Of a stretch of 64,000 nt of DNA, positions 54,924 to 62,665 are shown one piece after another; position 1 is the stretch's first letter; each line of letters opens with the position of its first letter. The position numbers and the translations under genes are program-made. The DNA is taken from contig CAVUOZ010000008.1 of assembly GCA_963743325.1 (NCBI GenBank), positions 372,001-436,000 of the forward strand, written 5' to 3'. Origin of the DNA: DATFVA01 sp963743325 (GTDB lineage: Bacteria; Bacteroidota; Ignavibacteria; Ignavibacteriales; Ignavibacteriaceae). A model generated the notes under the pieces. It saw only the letters and a program-made list of their open reading frames with translations. It did no database searches and had not been told where the DNA came from.

Positions 54924-55320
54924 CCTTTGATGCGATATATGAATTATTAATACATAAAAATAACATAGGAAGTCATTCTTTATTTATACTTGATTTGAAG
55001 ATATGAAGAGAAATAAAGTAATTAAATCGGACAAAGGGATGAAAAAGGAACTACATCTATGGGATGAGCTATTGCCTGGAAGCGGAATTATTCATGTGAC
55101 CACGAAGTCGTATTGATTGCAGTATTATAGGATTCAGAATTCTGATGGTAGTTTGCAATCTGATACGGTTATGAAGTGACTAACTTCTTTAATATCAAAA
55201 GGCGTGGGTAAACTCTAAGAACGAGTTCCAATTAAAATAATATAACTTTATAAATAAAGATTGATTGGCGATCAGTAATCAAATAAAAAAAATATAGGCT
55301 TGATAATATATTCCGTATCA
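54924..55320. other. Intergenic region, one weak 37-codon ORF
   Basis: A possible ORF at 55003-55116 on the plus strand (KKELHLWDELLPGSGIIHVT) has no recognised family and no clear ribosome binding site. Otherwise AT-rich without repeats. Confidence 0.35.
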
Positions 55321-55488
55321 TCAGCTCTTTTTGGATGTGATGGCAGTAAAACCTGAAAATATTCTCTTCGTACTTTTGCTTTTACAATCAGGACAAGTAA
55401 AATATTTTTTTCGTTCATAATCAGAGATTGATAACTGGATGGAAAATTTTTTCTCACATTTGTTACATTTGAATTCATAGGTTGGCAT
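55321..55488 (-). CDS. FmdB-family zinc-ribbon protein
   Basis: 55 residues from the ATG at 55488, which has AGAGGTC in front of it. The first residues are MPTYEFKCNKCEKKF, the canonical FmdB N terminus, followed by a second Cys pair in FTCPDCKSKSTKR. This is a small regulatory-type zinc ribbon. An upstream extension in the same frame is possible but does not fit the family start. Confidence 0.92.
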   Translation of the reverse strand: MPTYEFKCNKCEKKFSIQLSISDYERKKYFTCPDCKSKSTKRIFSGFTAITSKKS

Positions 55489-55597
55489 TTTTTGACCTCT
55501 TAATAAATTAAAATGATTTAATGTGTGAGTACAATGTATGAAATTGGAAATCAATGTACAAAAAAAATAAATATAGTTGCTTTTCTGAGTGTCTACA

Positions 55598-55726
55598 TTA
55601 ATTACTTAATATTTTTTGAGAGGTACTCCTTAAGTTCTTCATATTCTCCTGACATTTCATACAGGTACATTTAGCCGAAGGCGTATCCGGGAGTGAAAAT
55701 ATTTTCTGCACTTCATATTCAATCAA
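55598..55726 (-). CDS. Small Cys-rich ORF (C-x-C-M-x-C-Q-E-N), possible fragment
   Basis: Minus-strand frame from a TTG near 55726: EYEVQKIFSLPDTPSAKCTC, MKCQENMKN and a stop at 55598-55600. It resembles the ORF at 62526-62648 (YEV-K near its start, then KCACMICQEN). Both could belong to one small metal-binding family. It directly follows the terminator of the LVIVD-repeat gene, and the start is uncertain. Confidence 0.4.
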   Translation of the reverse strand: MIEYEVQKIFSLPDTPSAKCTCMKCQENMKNLRSTSQKILSN

Positions 55727-55738
55727 ACTAATAAAAAA

Positions 55739-55754
55739 GGGAGCTTTCGCTCCC
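55739..55754 (-). terminator. Terminator of the LVIVD-repeat gene
   Basis: The arms GGGAGC and GCTCCC enclose TTTC, with six A before the first arm, which is a T-run on the minus strand. It lies 35 bp after the stop of the gene at 55790. Confidence 0.92.
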
Positions 55755-55789
55755 TGAGTTTATTTCAGTAAAACCTGTCCGCCGCAGTG

Positions 55790-58321
55790 CTAACGGAGGA
55801 GGATCATCTTCTTCGTACTTATAAAATTTCCAGCTTGCCCGACGTTAGGCGTGACTTTAAGTTGATAGAAATAAACTCCGCTTGGAAGATTATCTGTTTT
55901 GACGTTGATTTGATAGTTACCGGCTTGTCTTTGTTCATTAAGTAATGACAGGACTTCTTCTCCAATGGTGTTATAAATCCTGAGTGTAACCAGACCCTCT
56001 TTGGGAATTGAATATCGTATGACGGTTGAGTTATTAAAAGGATTAGGATAATTCTGCCACAGGCTAAATCCTGTTGGAACATTTAGATTTACTTCTTCAA
56101 TATCCGAGTATTCATATCTTCCATTAAAATCTACTTGCTTTAATCTGTAGTAGTATTTACCATTGTTGAGATTTTTATCTATGAAACTGTAATTATTCTT
56201 CTCAGTAGTTGTGCCGTTGCCTTTAACAAATCCTACAGCGAAAAACTCTTGTCCTTCCATACTTCGTTGTATTTCAAAACCGTGGTTATTCAGTTCTGTT
56301 GCCGTTGTCCATTTTAACTCAACATTATCCCCAACAACCGAGGATGTAAATGAAACTAATTCAACCGGTACTATAATAAGATCATTTTTTATAATGTACA
56401 TTCCATCTTCACCATCAGCGACATATGCGTAAGCACCATTGACAGCTGCCGAGATTGCAAGGCCTCCTGTGATATAATAACCTGCTTCCTCCGGATTGTA
56501 TGGGTCAGATACATTTATAATTCTTAAACCCTCAACGCCTCCGGCCACATAAGCGTATATACTATCGGCGTAAACATCTCCAGCTGCCTGCATATTAACA
56601 AAACCTGCTTCAAATGGAATTGTAGGAACTTCCACGCTTATTATTCTTAATCCATTGTAATCATCTGCAACGAAAGCAAAGTCACCGGATACTGATACTC
56701 CTACAGCCCAACCGTCCGTGTCCAGGTAACTTATTTCTTCAGGATTAGTCGGGTCGGTAATATTAATAATCCGTAAACCACTACTACCATCTGCCACAAA
56801 AGCAAGTGTATCTTTTATCGTAACACCTGAAGCAGATTGGCCGGGAGTAACGAAAAATCCGATTTCAAACGGATCTGAAGGATCAGATGCATCTATTATA
56901 CGCAAACCATCAAAACCATCAGCTATGTAAATAAGGTTTCCCTCTACATCCAAATCCAATACTTGCCCCGCAGTTATTATATATCCTGTCTCAGATGGAT
57001 TAGCAGGATTCGACACATCAATTATTCTTAATCCATTCATATCATCTGCCAGATATGCTTGAGTACCGCTTACCTCTATCTTCCTTGCATAGCCTCCTGT
57101 CCTTAAATTGCCTACTTCGGGCAGGTAATTGTTTGCCGGATCGGTAATATCAACGATACTAAGGCCTGCTGAACCTGCAGCTATATATGCATAGTTCCCA
57201 TTCAATGCAACGCCCCTTGACCAATCGCCTGTATTAATATAACCCGCCTCTGCAGGTGTTGATGGTACGGAAACATCTATAATTCGTAAACCTTCCCAGC
57301 CTGTGCTCATATATGCATAAGATCCGTTTATTGCAACGCTCCGTGCAGTACCGCCGGGATTAATAAAACCTACTTCGAACGGACTTGAAGGAGTTGAAAC
57401 ATCTATAATTCTCAACCCTTCCCAATCATCGGCTAAATAAATGTAGTTACCATCTAAAGCAACATTCCAGGCCGAACCTGGTGAATCAAAAAGACCTATT
57501 TCTGACGGAGAGGCAGGATTTGTGATATCAAGTATCCGCAAACCATAACCTCCATCCGAAAGATACGCTAAGTTTCCGCTTACTCTTACTCCATAAGCGG
57601 CATCATTGGTCTGGAAAAAACCTGCAGCGATAGGATTAGCAGGATCGGATACATCTAAAATTCTTAGACCCGCCCAAAAATCTGCAACAAAAGCATAATT
57701 TCCACTAACTGCTACATCGATAGCGCTACCATCTGTATCAAAGTAACCTGCTTCTACCGGAGAAGTCGGGTTGGAAATATCTATTATCCGCAAACCATCA
57801 TATTCATCTGCGAGATAGGCTAAACTTCCTGCAACGAGCACGGCCCGGGCCTGAGTAGGAATATCATAATATCCAATTTCAACCGGTGAAGTCGGATCAG
57901 AAACATCTACAATCCTCAAACCACCGGCACCATTTGCAATATATACGTAGTTGCCACTTATGTCCAAACCTTTTACAACAGAAGGTGTGACTATTTCACT
58001 TAGCTTAACAGGACTGGCAGGAGTAGTAATGTCAAAAATTTCCAGGTATCCTCCATTACCAAAAAATGCCAGATTTCCTGAAACACGCACAGTATAAGCC
58101 GGTCCTATAGCACATCTTCCGATCAAAGTAGTGTTGTAATTCAATATGTCCGGTTTATGGATGCTTTTGGTTCTTGCGGTAAATGAACTGTTGAAACTAG
58201 TTTCCCCGCTCAATCTCTCCTCAGAATTGTTTTGTGCCGGTAATTGTTGTGCAAAATATACACCGGAGATCAGGAAAAGAGCCAGGAAAATTTTCTTACT
58301 TGTAGAATTGATTATTTTCAT
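55790..58321 (-). CDS. Secreted LVIVD-repeat protein with T9SS sorting domain
   Basis: 843 residues. A signal peptide (FLALFLISGVYFAQQLPAQ) is followed by about fourteen repeats of 42-44 residues with the core A-x-V-A-D-x-x-x-G-L-R-I-I-D-V-S-(N/D)-P-x-x-P-x-E-x-G-x-x (for instance NYAFVADFWAGLRILDVSDP). These LVIVD repeats are expected to fold into one or two beta-propellers. The fibronectin-like module (VELVSFTSSVVGDNVELKWT) and sorting domain (NYPNPFNNSTVIRY; KKMILLR) follow. It is likely a surface-binding or extracellular scaffold protein. Leader copy C is upstream. Confidence 0.9.
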   Translation of the reverse strand: MKIINSTSKKIFLALFLISGVYFAQQLPAQNNSEERLSGETSFNSSFTARTKSIHKPDILNYNTTLIGRCAIGPAYTVRVSGNLAFFGNGGYLEIFDITTPASPVKLSEIVTPSVVKGLDISGNYVYIANGAGGLRIVDVSDPTSPVEIGYYDIPTQARAVLVAGSLAYLADEYDGLRIIDISNPTSPVEAGYFDTDGSAIDVAVSGNYAFVADFWAGLRILDVSDPANPIAAGFFQTNDAAYGVRVSGNLAYLSDGGYGLRILDITNPASPSEIGLFDSPGSAWNVALDGNYIYLADDWEGLRIIDVSTPSSPFEVGFINPGGTARSVAINGSYAYMSTGWEGLRIIDVSVPSTPAEAGYINTGDWSRGVALNGNYAYIAAGSAGLSIVDITDPANNYLPEVGNLRTGGYARKIEVSGTQAYLADDMNGLRIIDVSNPANPSETGYIITAGQVLDLDVEGNLIYIADGFDGLRIIDASDPSDPFEIGFFVTPGQSASGVTIKDTLAFVADGSSGLRIINITDPTNPEEISYLDTDGWAVGVSVSGDFAFVADDYNGLRIISVEVPTIPFEAGFVNMQAAGDVYADSIYAYVAGGVEGLRIINVSDPYNPEEAGYYITGGLAISAAVNGAYAYVADGEDGMYIIKNDLIIVPVELVSFTSSVVGDNVELKWTTATELNNHGFEIQRSMEGQEFFAVGFVKGNGTTTEKNNYSFIDKNLNNGKYYYRLKQVDFNGRYEYSDIEEVNLNVPTGFSLWQNYPNPFNNSTVIRYSIPKEGLVTLRIYNTIGEEVLSLLNEQRQAGNYQINVKTDNLPSGVYFYQLKVTPNVGQAGNFISTKKMILLR

Positions 58322-58403
58322 TTCTGTCTCCCTTTTTTATTAATTGGATAATTAATTTGAATAAAAAGCCTACCACTGAAACATTTAATTTTATTACAGG
58401 AGT
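58322..58403. other. 5' region of the LVIVD gene
   Basis: Short AT-rich region between leader copy C and the start codon at 58321. No ORF. Confidence 0.4.
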
Positions 58404-58495
58404 CTGCTTTGGGAGAGTAATCTGAGTATTATCCGGGGTATGTATCAGTAACTAAACTCTGAATCTCTTGCCCTCTCAGAGTAGAGAGAAATACT
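58404..58495 (-). promoter_or_regulatory. Conserved leader element, copy C
   Basis: The minus strand reads TTTCTCTCTACTCTGAGAGG, GGCAAGAGATTCAGAGTT and, after about 45 nt, ACTCTCCCAAAGCA, matching copies A and B in order and spacing. Here the local stem is CTCT/AGAG; the AGAGT/ACTCT pairing is kept. Confidence 0.55.
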
Positions 58496-58785
58496 TGCTT
58501 AAATCTGTTATAAATTTTTGATATAAGCAATTAAATTGTTGAAGTAGTCAAAAATAAAAACCCCTATGACGAGTGCTATCGGACTGAACTCTCTTTCAGG
58601 AAGTAGGGTAACCTGCCTTCAGCAAATTAGACGAATGGTAGGTGAGGCAAGGCCTCTGTGAATGAGTTCTTTTCAACTCTCAAACGTAAAATAAATTCCA
58701 GAAGATAATTTCAAATATTTACTCAAATAACTCCTTCGAATGGCCCACTTTGATTGGTATATTTAAGTGTTAATATTATTGAAAT
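58496..58785. other. Region with a possible folded RNA at 58586-58669
   Basis: GAACTC (58586-58591) can pair with GAGTTC (58664-58669); inside, CTGCC (58613-58617) pairs with GGTAG (58637-58641) and GAGGC (58644-58648) with GCCTC (58652-58656). The stretch is richer in GC than its surroundings. No ORF accounts for it. It could be a structured RNA or the remnant of one. Confidence 0.35.
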
Positions 58786-58914
58786 ATGGGCTATCTCATT
58801 TACATAATGCTTATTGCAATAGTTATTATGTTCATAGCAGCTTTCTTTCAAATATTCATATTTGGACTTGTTATATATTTGATGTATAGAGTTGTAAAAT
58901 GGGTCTTATTCTAA
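58786..58914 (+). CDS. Possible tiny hydrophobic protein (42 aa)
   Basis: 42 residues, almost entirely hydrophobic with one or two membrane helices (IYIMLIAIVIMFIAAFFQIF). No clear ribosome binding site. It could be a toxin-like or regulatory membrane peptide, or chance; low confidence. Confidence 0.3.
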   Translation: MGYLIYIMLIAIVIMFIAAFFQIFIFGLVIYLMYRVVKWVLF

Positions 58915-58999
58915 AATAAATTAGGTTCTAATTGCTATTGGGAACACACAAGTCTAACTTTAAACCTTAGAAATATGTAACTAATTATAGAGGCAAAAG

Positions 59000-59149
59000 A
59001 TGCCCATCTTTTCACTTAAGGGAGATAAAGCTAAAAAAGTCCATTCAACAAATTTCATCGGTCAAGATAAAGAGAAAAAATTACAGCAACTTATTGAAAA
59101 AGGATTTCACCACAATGCCATTATACGTTTAAGAATATTTTATGAATAA
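59000..59149 (+). pseudogene. Truncated N-terminal gene fragment (DUF5655-like start)
   Basis: 49 residues: MPIFSLKGDKAKKVHSTNFI, then DKEKKLQQLIEK, then an unrelated tail to a stop at 59147-59149. The first part is the common N terminus of proteins of the DUF5655 kind, which usually run for 150 residues or more, so only the beginning is left here. It overlaps the start of the next gene. A remnant of an element or defence gene is possible. Confidence 0.5.
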
Positions 59150-60131
59150 TTTAAAAAATATTGTATTTCTAATATTATTACTCTCCTGGACAAATTCTGC
59201 TGTATCTGCAAATGAGTTAGACTCTATTAAGGCAATGATGAAAGACTTTATCAAAAATGATGAAAATGGATTGTTATTCGGTTTTTATAATGAAGATAAA
59301 GATAGCTTAACTGTTTTAACTGCAGGAAAAATTAATGAAGCGAATGACTTACGATTAGGCTGTCCAACTACTAAGTCTTGTATAAGTTATATTTATTTAC
59401 ACCAGGGAATAGATTTAGATACAAAAATAAGCAACTGGTTCCCTGAAGAAAATGGTTATACAAAATCTGATTCGATTTCTTTAAGAATGCTTTTATATAA
59501 CACCAGTGGTATCCAGGAATACATTAAATATATTAATCCAAACGAAGCAGTCACACCTTTAGAAACAATACAACTATCATATCAAAACAAAAAACTTGAT
59601 TTTGAACCTGGCCAAATGTTCCAATATTCAAATACGAACTACAATATTTTAGGGGTCATTCTTGAAAAAGTAATGAGGAAAGATTTTAATTCAATTATAA
59701 AACAGTATTTTGCCAAGATTGCACCATCTTTAAGAATGGATGATGGAAAAGGGAACTATCCAGCCGGTTATAAAAATCCCTGGCCTTATCATTGGTCTGC
59801 TCCCGGCTATACTGGTGGATTAATTTCCAATGCGGAAGATGCGATAAAAGTATTTTCATATATTTCTAATCAACCGGAGTTTGAGCAAATGACAGATTGG
59901 ATTGAAGACCAAACGAAATCAAATCATTTAGTTGGAAAAGGTATATTCGGTTTTAAGAATTTTGGAGATTTCGGTACCGTAGTTTATTACGATGGTGATA
60001 TGATGGCAAATCAAATGCTTATAATGAAGATTAATAAAACTATTTATTATTTTCACACGACATACTCATCTGGATTAGAAAATTTAATAAATTTCGCTAA
60101 ACAAATAGTCAGCATAGCGCAACCCATATAA
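59142..60131 (+). CDS. Serine-hydrolase-like protein (class C beta-lactamase fold) lacking the SxxK serine
   Basis: 329 residues. A signal peptide (IVFLILLLSWTNSAVSA) is followed by a penicillin-binding-like fold: RLGCPTTKSC at about 71-80, LRMLLYNTSGIQEYI, MFQYSNTNYNILGVILEKVM with the YSN motif and GYTGGLISNAEDAIKVF. The S-x-x-K motif of this family would need Ser at position 75, where the sequence has Pro (C74-P75-T76-T77-K78), with about three residues missing in the helix that follows. So the usual nucleophile is absent. It is probably a pseudo-enzyme or a decayed gene. The neighbourhood is decayed as well. Confidence 0.75.
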   Translation: MNNLKNIVFLILLLSWTNSAVSANELDSIKAMMKDFIKNDENGLLFGFYNEDKDSLTVLTAGKINEANDLRLGCPTTKSCISYIYLHQGIDLDTKISNWFPEENGYTKSDSISLRMLLYNTSGIQEYIKYINPNEAVTPLETIQLSYQNKKLDFEPGQMFQYSNTNYNILGVILEKVMRKDFNSIIKQYFAKIAPSLRMDDGKGNYPAGYKNPWPYHWSAPGYTGGLISNAEDAIKVFSYISNQPEFEQMTDWIEDQTKSNHLVGKGIFGFKNFGDFGTVVYYDGDMMANQMLIMKINKTIYYFHTTYSSGLENLINFAKQIVSIAQPI

Positions 60132-60429
60132 TTTATCAAACACAATCTACAACTCTCCCCATCGTCTCCTAATGAATTCTTACCCCCCGTTTTAAGCAAT
60201 TTCTCATCAATTTATTAGGTGAAATTTAACCTTAATTCCTTCTCATTTTAACCCCTCAAAAAACTCACAAACCCTTGCGACTTTTCCTTGTTTAAATCCT
60301 TAAAATCTTGTAAAATTTAACTGTAAACCAAACATTTTGCTATGATTTCATTCCATTTAAATAACAAATTTCATACTTCAAAATCGGAATCAAAGGTCTA
60401 TAACTTATTGTATTGGAAGGAGTTTTTAA
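60132..60429. other. Intergenic region before the tRNA remnant
   Basis: AT-rich; no gene, hairpin or repeat recognised on either strand. Confidence 0.35.
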
Positions 60430-60520
60430 TGATTAAGAGGCAGATGCTCTACCAATCCGCCTCGACTTTGTCGGGCGAGTCCTCGTCACGCTTTGCATGA
60501 CGGGCTGAGCTAAGCGGGCG
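60430..60520 (-). pseudogene. tRNA-Lys 5' half with a 49-nt double-hairpin insertion in the D loop
   Basis: On the minus strand the fragment starts as GCCCGCTTAGCTCAG, then carries 49 extra bases (60504 to 60456), then resumes TTGGTAGAGCATCTGCCTC and TTAATCA, as in tRNA-Lys, and ends there with no T arm or acceptor 3' strand. The insert folds into GTCATGC-AAA-GCGTGAC and CGCCCGAC-AAA-GTCGAGGCG (one bulged A), two hairpins with AAA loops. It cannot be a working tRNA. Confidence 0.75.
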
Positions 60521-60760
60521 GGATAAAATCTTTACCATCCTTAGCAATTTATGATTGAACCAAAAGAATTTGACAAAATAACTCTCATGTTAGTGTTCAG
60601 TTCCCTATTTATATCAATCAAAAGGATTAATCCTTTTTTCATCCGTTGGATTCATTTCTGCGAATAATTCAATTAATATCTTCAAACCTGGCAGATGTTG
60701 ATCAATATATCTCAGAATAAATCTGAAGAATTGTTAATTATTAATTGAAATGCTGGTAAT
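60521..60760. other. Intergenic region
   Basis: AT-rich sequence before the radical SAM gene with no recognised gene; the promoter of that gene should lie here. Confidence 0.35.
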
Positions 60761-62305
60761 ATGAATCGAAAGCTGGAAATAGGAATAATTGACCTGGTAT
60801 CAAAAAAGCCTAATAAGAAATTGTTTGCCCGGATAATGAATGCAAATTTTGCAAGCATTATGCCTCAGGCAATAGGAGTGTGGTGCGAGGAGGAGGGGCA
60901 TAGTGTAACCTATGTTTGTTATACAGGAAAGGAAAACTTAATGGAGGAGCTTCCGGAGAATGCCGATCTGATTTTTATAGGGGCATTTACCGAGGGAGCG
61001 CTGACTGCATATGCACTGAGCAATTTACTCCGTTCACGGGGTGCCGTTACTGTACTGGGCGGGCCGCATGCAAGATGTTATCCTGAAGACGCTGTAAAAT
61101 ATTTCGATTATGTTGTTGGATTTACGGATAAGAGTGTTATCCGGGAAATTTTGCTTAACTGTTCCCCTAACCGCCCGGCGGGTATGCATATCACAGCTAA
61201 AAAGCAGCCATCAACACTGCCGGGGGTGAAAGAAAGATGGAAATTTATTGAACCGACACTTAAGAAGGCTCCTCTGATTAAGCTGGTTCCAATGCTCGGG
61301 AGTCTGGGCTGCCCGTATACCTGCAGCTTTTGTATTGATTCAACTGTGGCATATCAGCCCCTGGATTTTGAGATTATGAAAGAGGATCTGGCTTTTCTCT
61401 TAACCAGGTTTAAACGTCCTCTTGTCGGATGGCACGATCCTAATTTTGGAATACGGTTCAACGAATATATGGATGCCATTGAAGAAGTCGTCCCTGAGAA
61501 CAGCATAGATTTTATCGCCGAAAGCAGCTTATCAATACTTTCAGAACCTCACGTAAAACGACTTAAACGTAATGGATTCGGAGCTATGCTGCCGGGAATT
61601 GAATCGTGGTTTGATCTTGGAAATAAATCAAAGACGGGAAGTATGACGGGGATGGATAAGGTTGAACAGATTGCTGAACAGATTAATATGATACTAAGGT
61701 ATATACCTTATATCCAGACTAATTTTGTTCTTGGTATTGACGCAGACGAAGGGAAGGAGCCTTTTGAGCTTACGAAAAAATTTGTAGACATGACCCCGGG
61801 AGCATTTCCTGGCTACTCACTGCTTTCCGCATTCGGACGGGCTGCACCGCTGAATCTTGAATACCAGAAACTGCAGAGGGTACTACCATTTCCTTTTCAC
61901 TTCCTTGATAATAATCATGCTATGAATGTTAAACCCCTCAACTATAACTGGACTGAATTTTATTCTCATATTATAAGCCTTGGTGAGCATTCATTTTCCT
62001 GGAATGCTATTGCCAGAAGACTTGTAGCAACAAAGGCATTTATACCCCGGTGGATGAATGTGGTTCGTGCAATATCGGAGGAAGGTTTCGGCAGAGTCGC
62101 ATATAATAAAGAGATACTTAAGCTGCTGAATTCAAATATAAAATTCAGGGATTATTTTGAACAGGAAACAACGAGGCTTCCCGGATTTTATATGAATATG
62201 ATAAAAAAAGAGCTCGGTTCCTTGTGGGAATGGCTTCCTGAAAGAGCTCTTTTCCACGACCAGAATGCATATTTAAAATCAGATGTAAAACGAATGGCGG
62301 TGTAG
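60761..62305 (+). CDS. B12-binding-domain radical SAM protein
   Basis: 514 residues. The N-terminal part (about 5-140) looks like a cobalamin-binding Rossmann domain (GIIDLVSKKPNKKLFARIMN; DLIFIGAFTEGALTAYALS; VTVLGGPHARCYPEDAVKY), although the cobalamin-ligating His of the D-x-H-x-x-G type is not obvious. The radical SAM core follows with the cluster motif CPYTCSFC (Cys184, Cys188, Cys191). It should cleave S-adenosylmethionine to a radical and act on an unknown substrate, perhaps a methylation or ring-forming step. It has no biosynthetic neighbours in this window. Confidence 0.9.
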   Translation: MNRKLEIGIIDLVSKKPNKKLFARIMNANFASIMPQAIGVWCEEEGHSVTYVCYTGKENLMEELPENADLIFIGAFTEGALTAYALSNLLRSRGAVTVLGGPHARCYPEDAVKYFDYVVGFTDKSVIREILLNCSPNRPAGMHITAKKQPSTLPGVKERWKFIEPTLKKAPLIKLVPMLGSLGCPYTCSFCIDSTVAYQPLDFEIMKEDLAFLLTRFKRPLVGWHDPNFGIRFNEYMDAIEEVVPENSIDFIAESSLSILSEPHVKRLKRNGFGAMLPGIESWFDLGNKSKTGSMTGMDKVEQIAEQINMILRYIPYIQTNFVLGIDADEGKEPFELTKKFVDMTPGAFPGYSLLSAFGRAAPLNLEYQKLQRVLPFPFHFLDNNHAMNVKPLNYNWTEFYSHIISLGEHSFSWNAIARRLVATKAFIPRWMNVVRAISEEGFGRVAYNKEILKLLNSNIKFRDYFEQETTRLPGFYMNMIKKELGSLWEWLPERALFHDQNAYLKSDVKRMAV

Positions 62306-62525
62306 GATTTTTTTATCAATATTAAGGGAGAGTGGAAGGAAAAAGTATTTCAATTTAATCCTAATTCATACTTGCACTATTCAGATCAATATATGAACCG
62401 GGCGTTATCGGTGAGGAAAGAATTTACTACTGGAAATTATTATTCCGGTCTCTTTTACGAAAATGGCAGGTGTTTTTCAGCAATTAGGTGAGTAAGATTA
62501 CTTAGTGTTCTTAGAGAGGCACTCC
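62306..62525. other. Intergenic region
   Basis: No ORF, repeat or hairpin recognised between the radical SAM gene and the small Cys-rich ORF. Confidence 0.35.
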
Positions 62526-62648
62526 TTAAATATTCTCCTGACAGATCATACAAGCACATTTATTCTTTTCTAATATATAATGTCTGTAAAGTGATTCTGC
62601 AGGAACTTTAACTTCATATCCCGGTGCTGATCCAAATACCATGGCCAT
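62526..62648 (-). CDS. Small Cys-rich ORF (C-x-C-M-x-C-Q-E-N), 40 aa
   Basis: Minus-strand ORF reading MAMVFGSAPGYEVKVPAESL, YRHYILEKNKCACMICQENI, then stop. It resembles the ORF at 55598-55726, and the DNA after the Cys motif shows a 7-nt deletion relative to that one, so the longer C terminus there may have been lost here by a frameshift. A metal-binding small protein is plausible. It stands between the radical SAM gene and the LytTR regulator. Confidence 0.4.
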   Translation of the reverse strand: MAMVFGSAPGYEVKVPAESLYRHYILEKNKCACMICQENI

Positions 62649-62665
62649 ACGGAGAGAATTTCATT

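Noticed and set aside
60430..60520. A working second tRNA-Lys
   Set aside because: It lacks the T arm and acceptor 3' strand and has a 49-nt insertion in the D loop.
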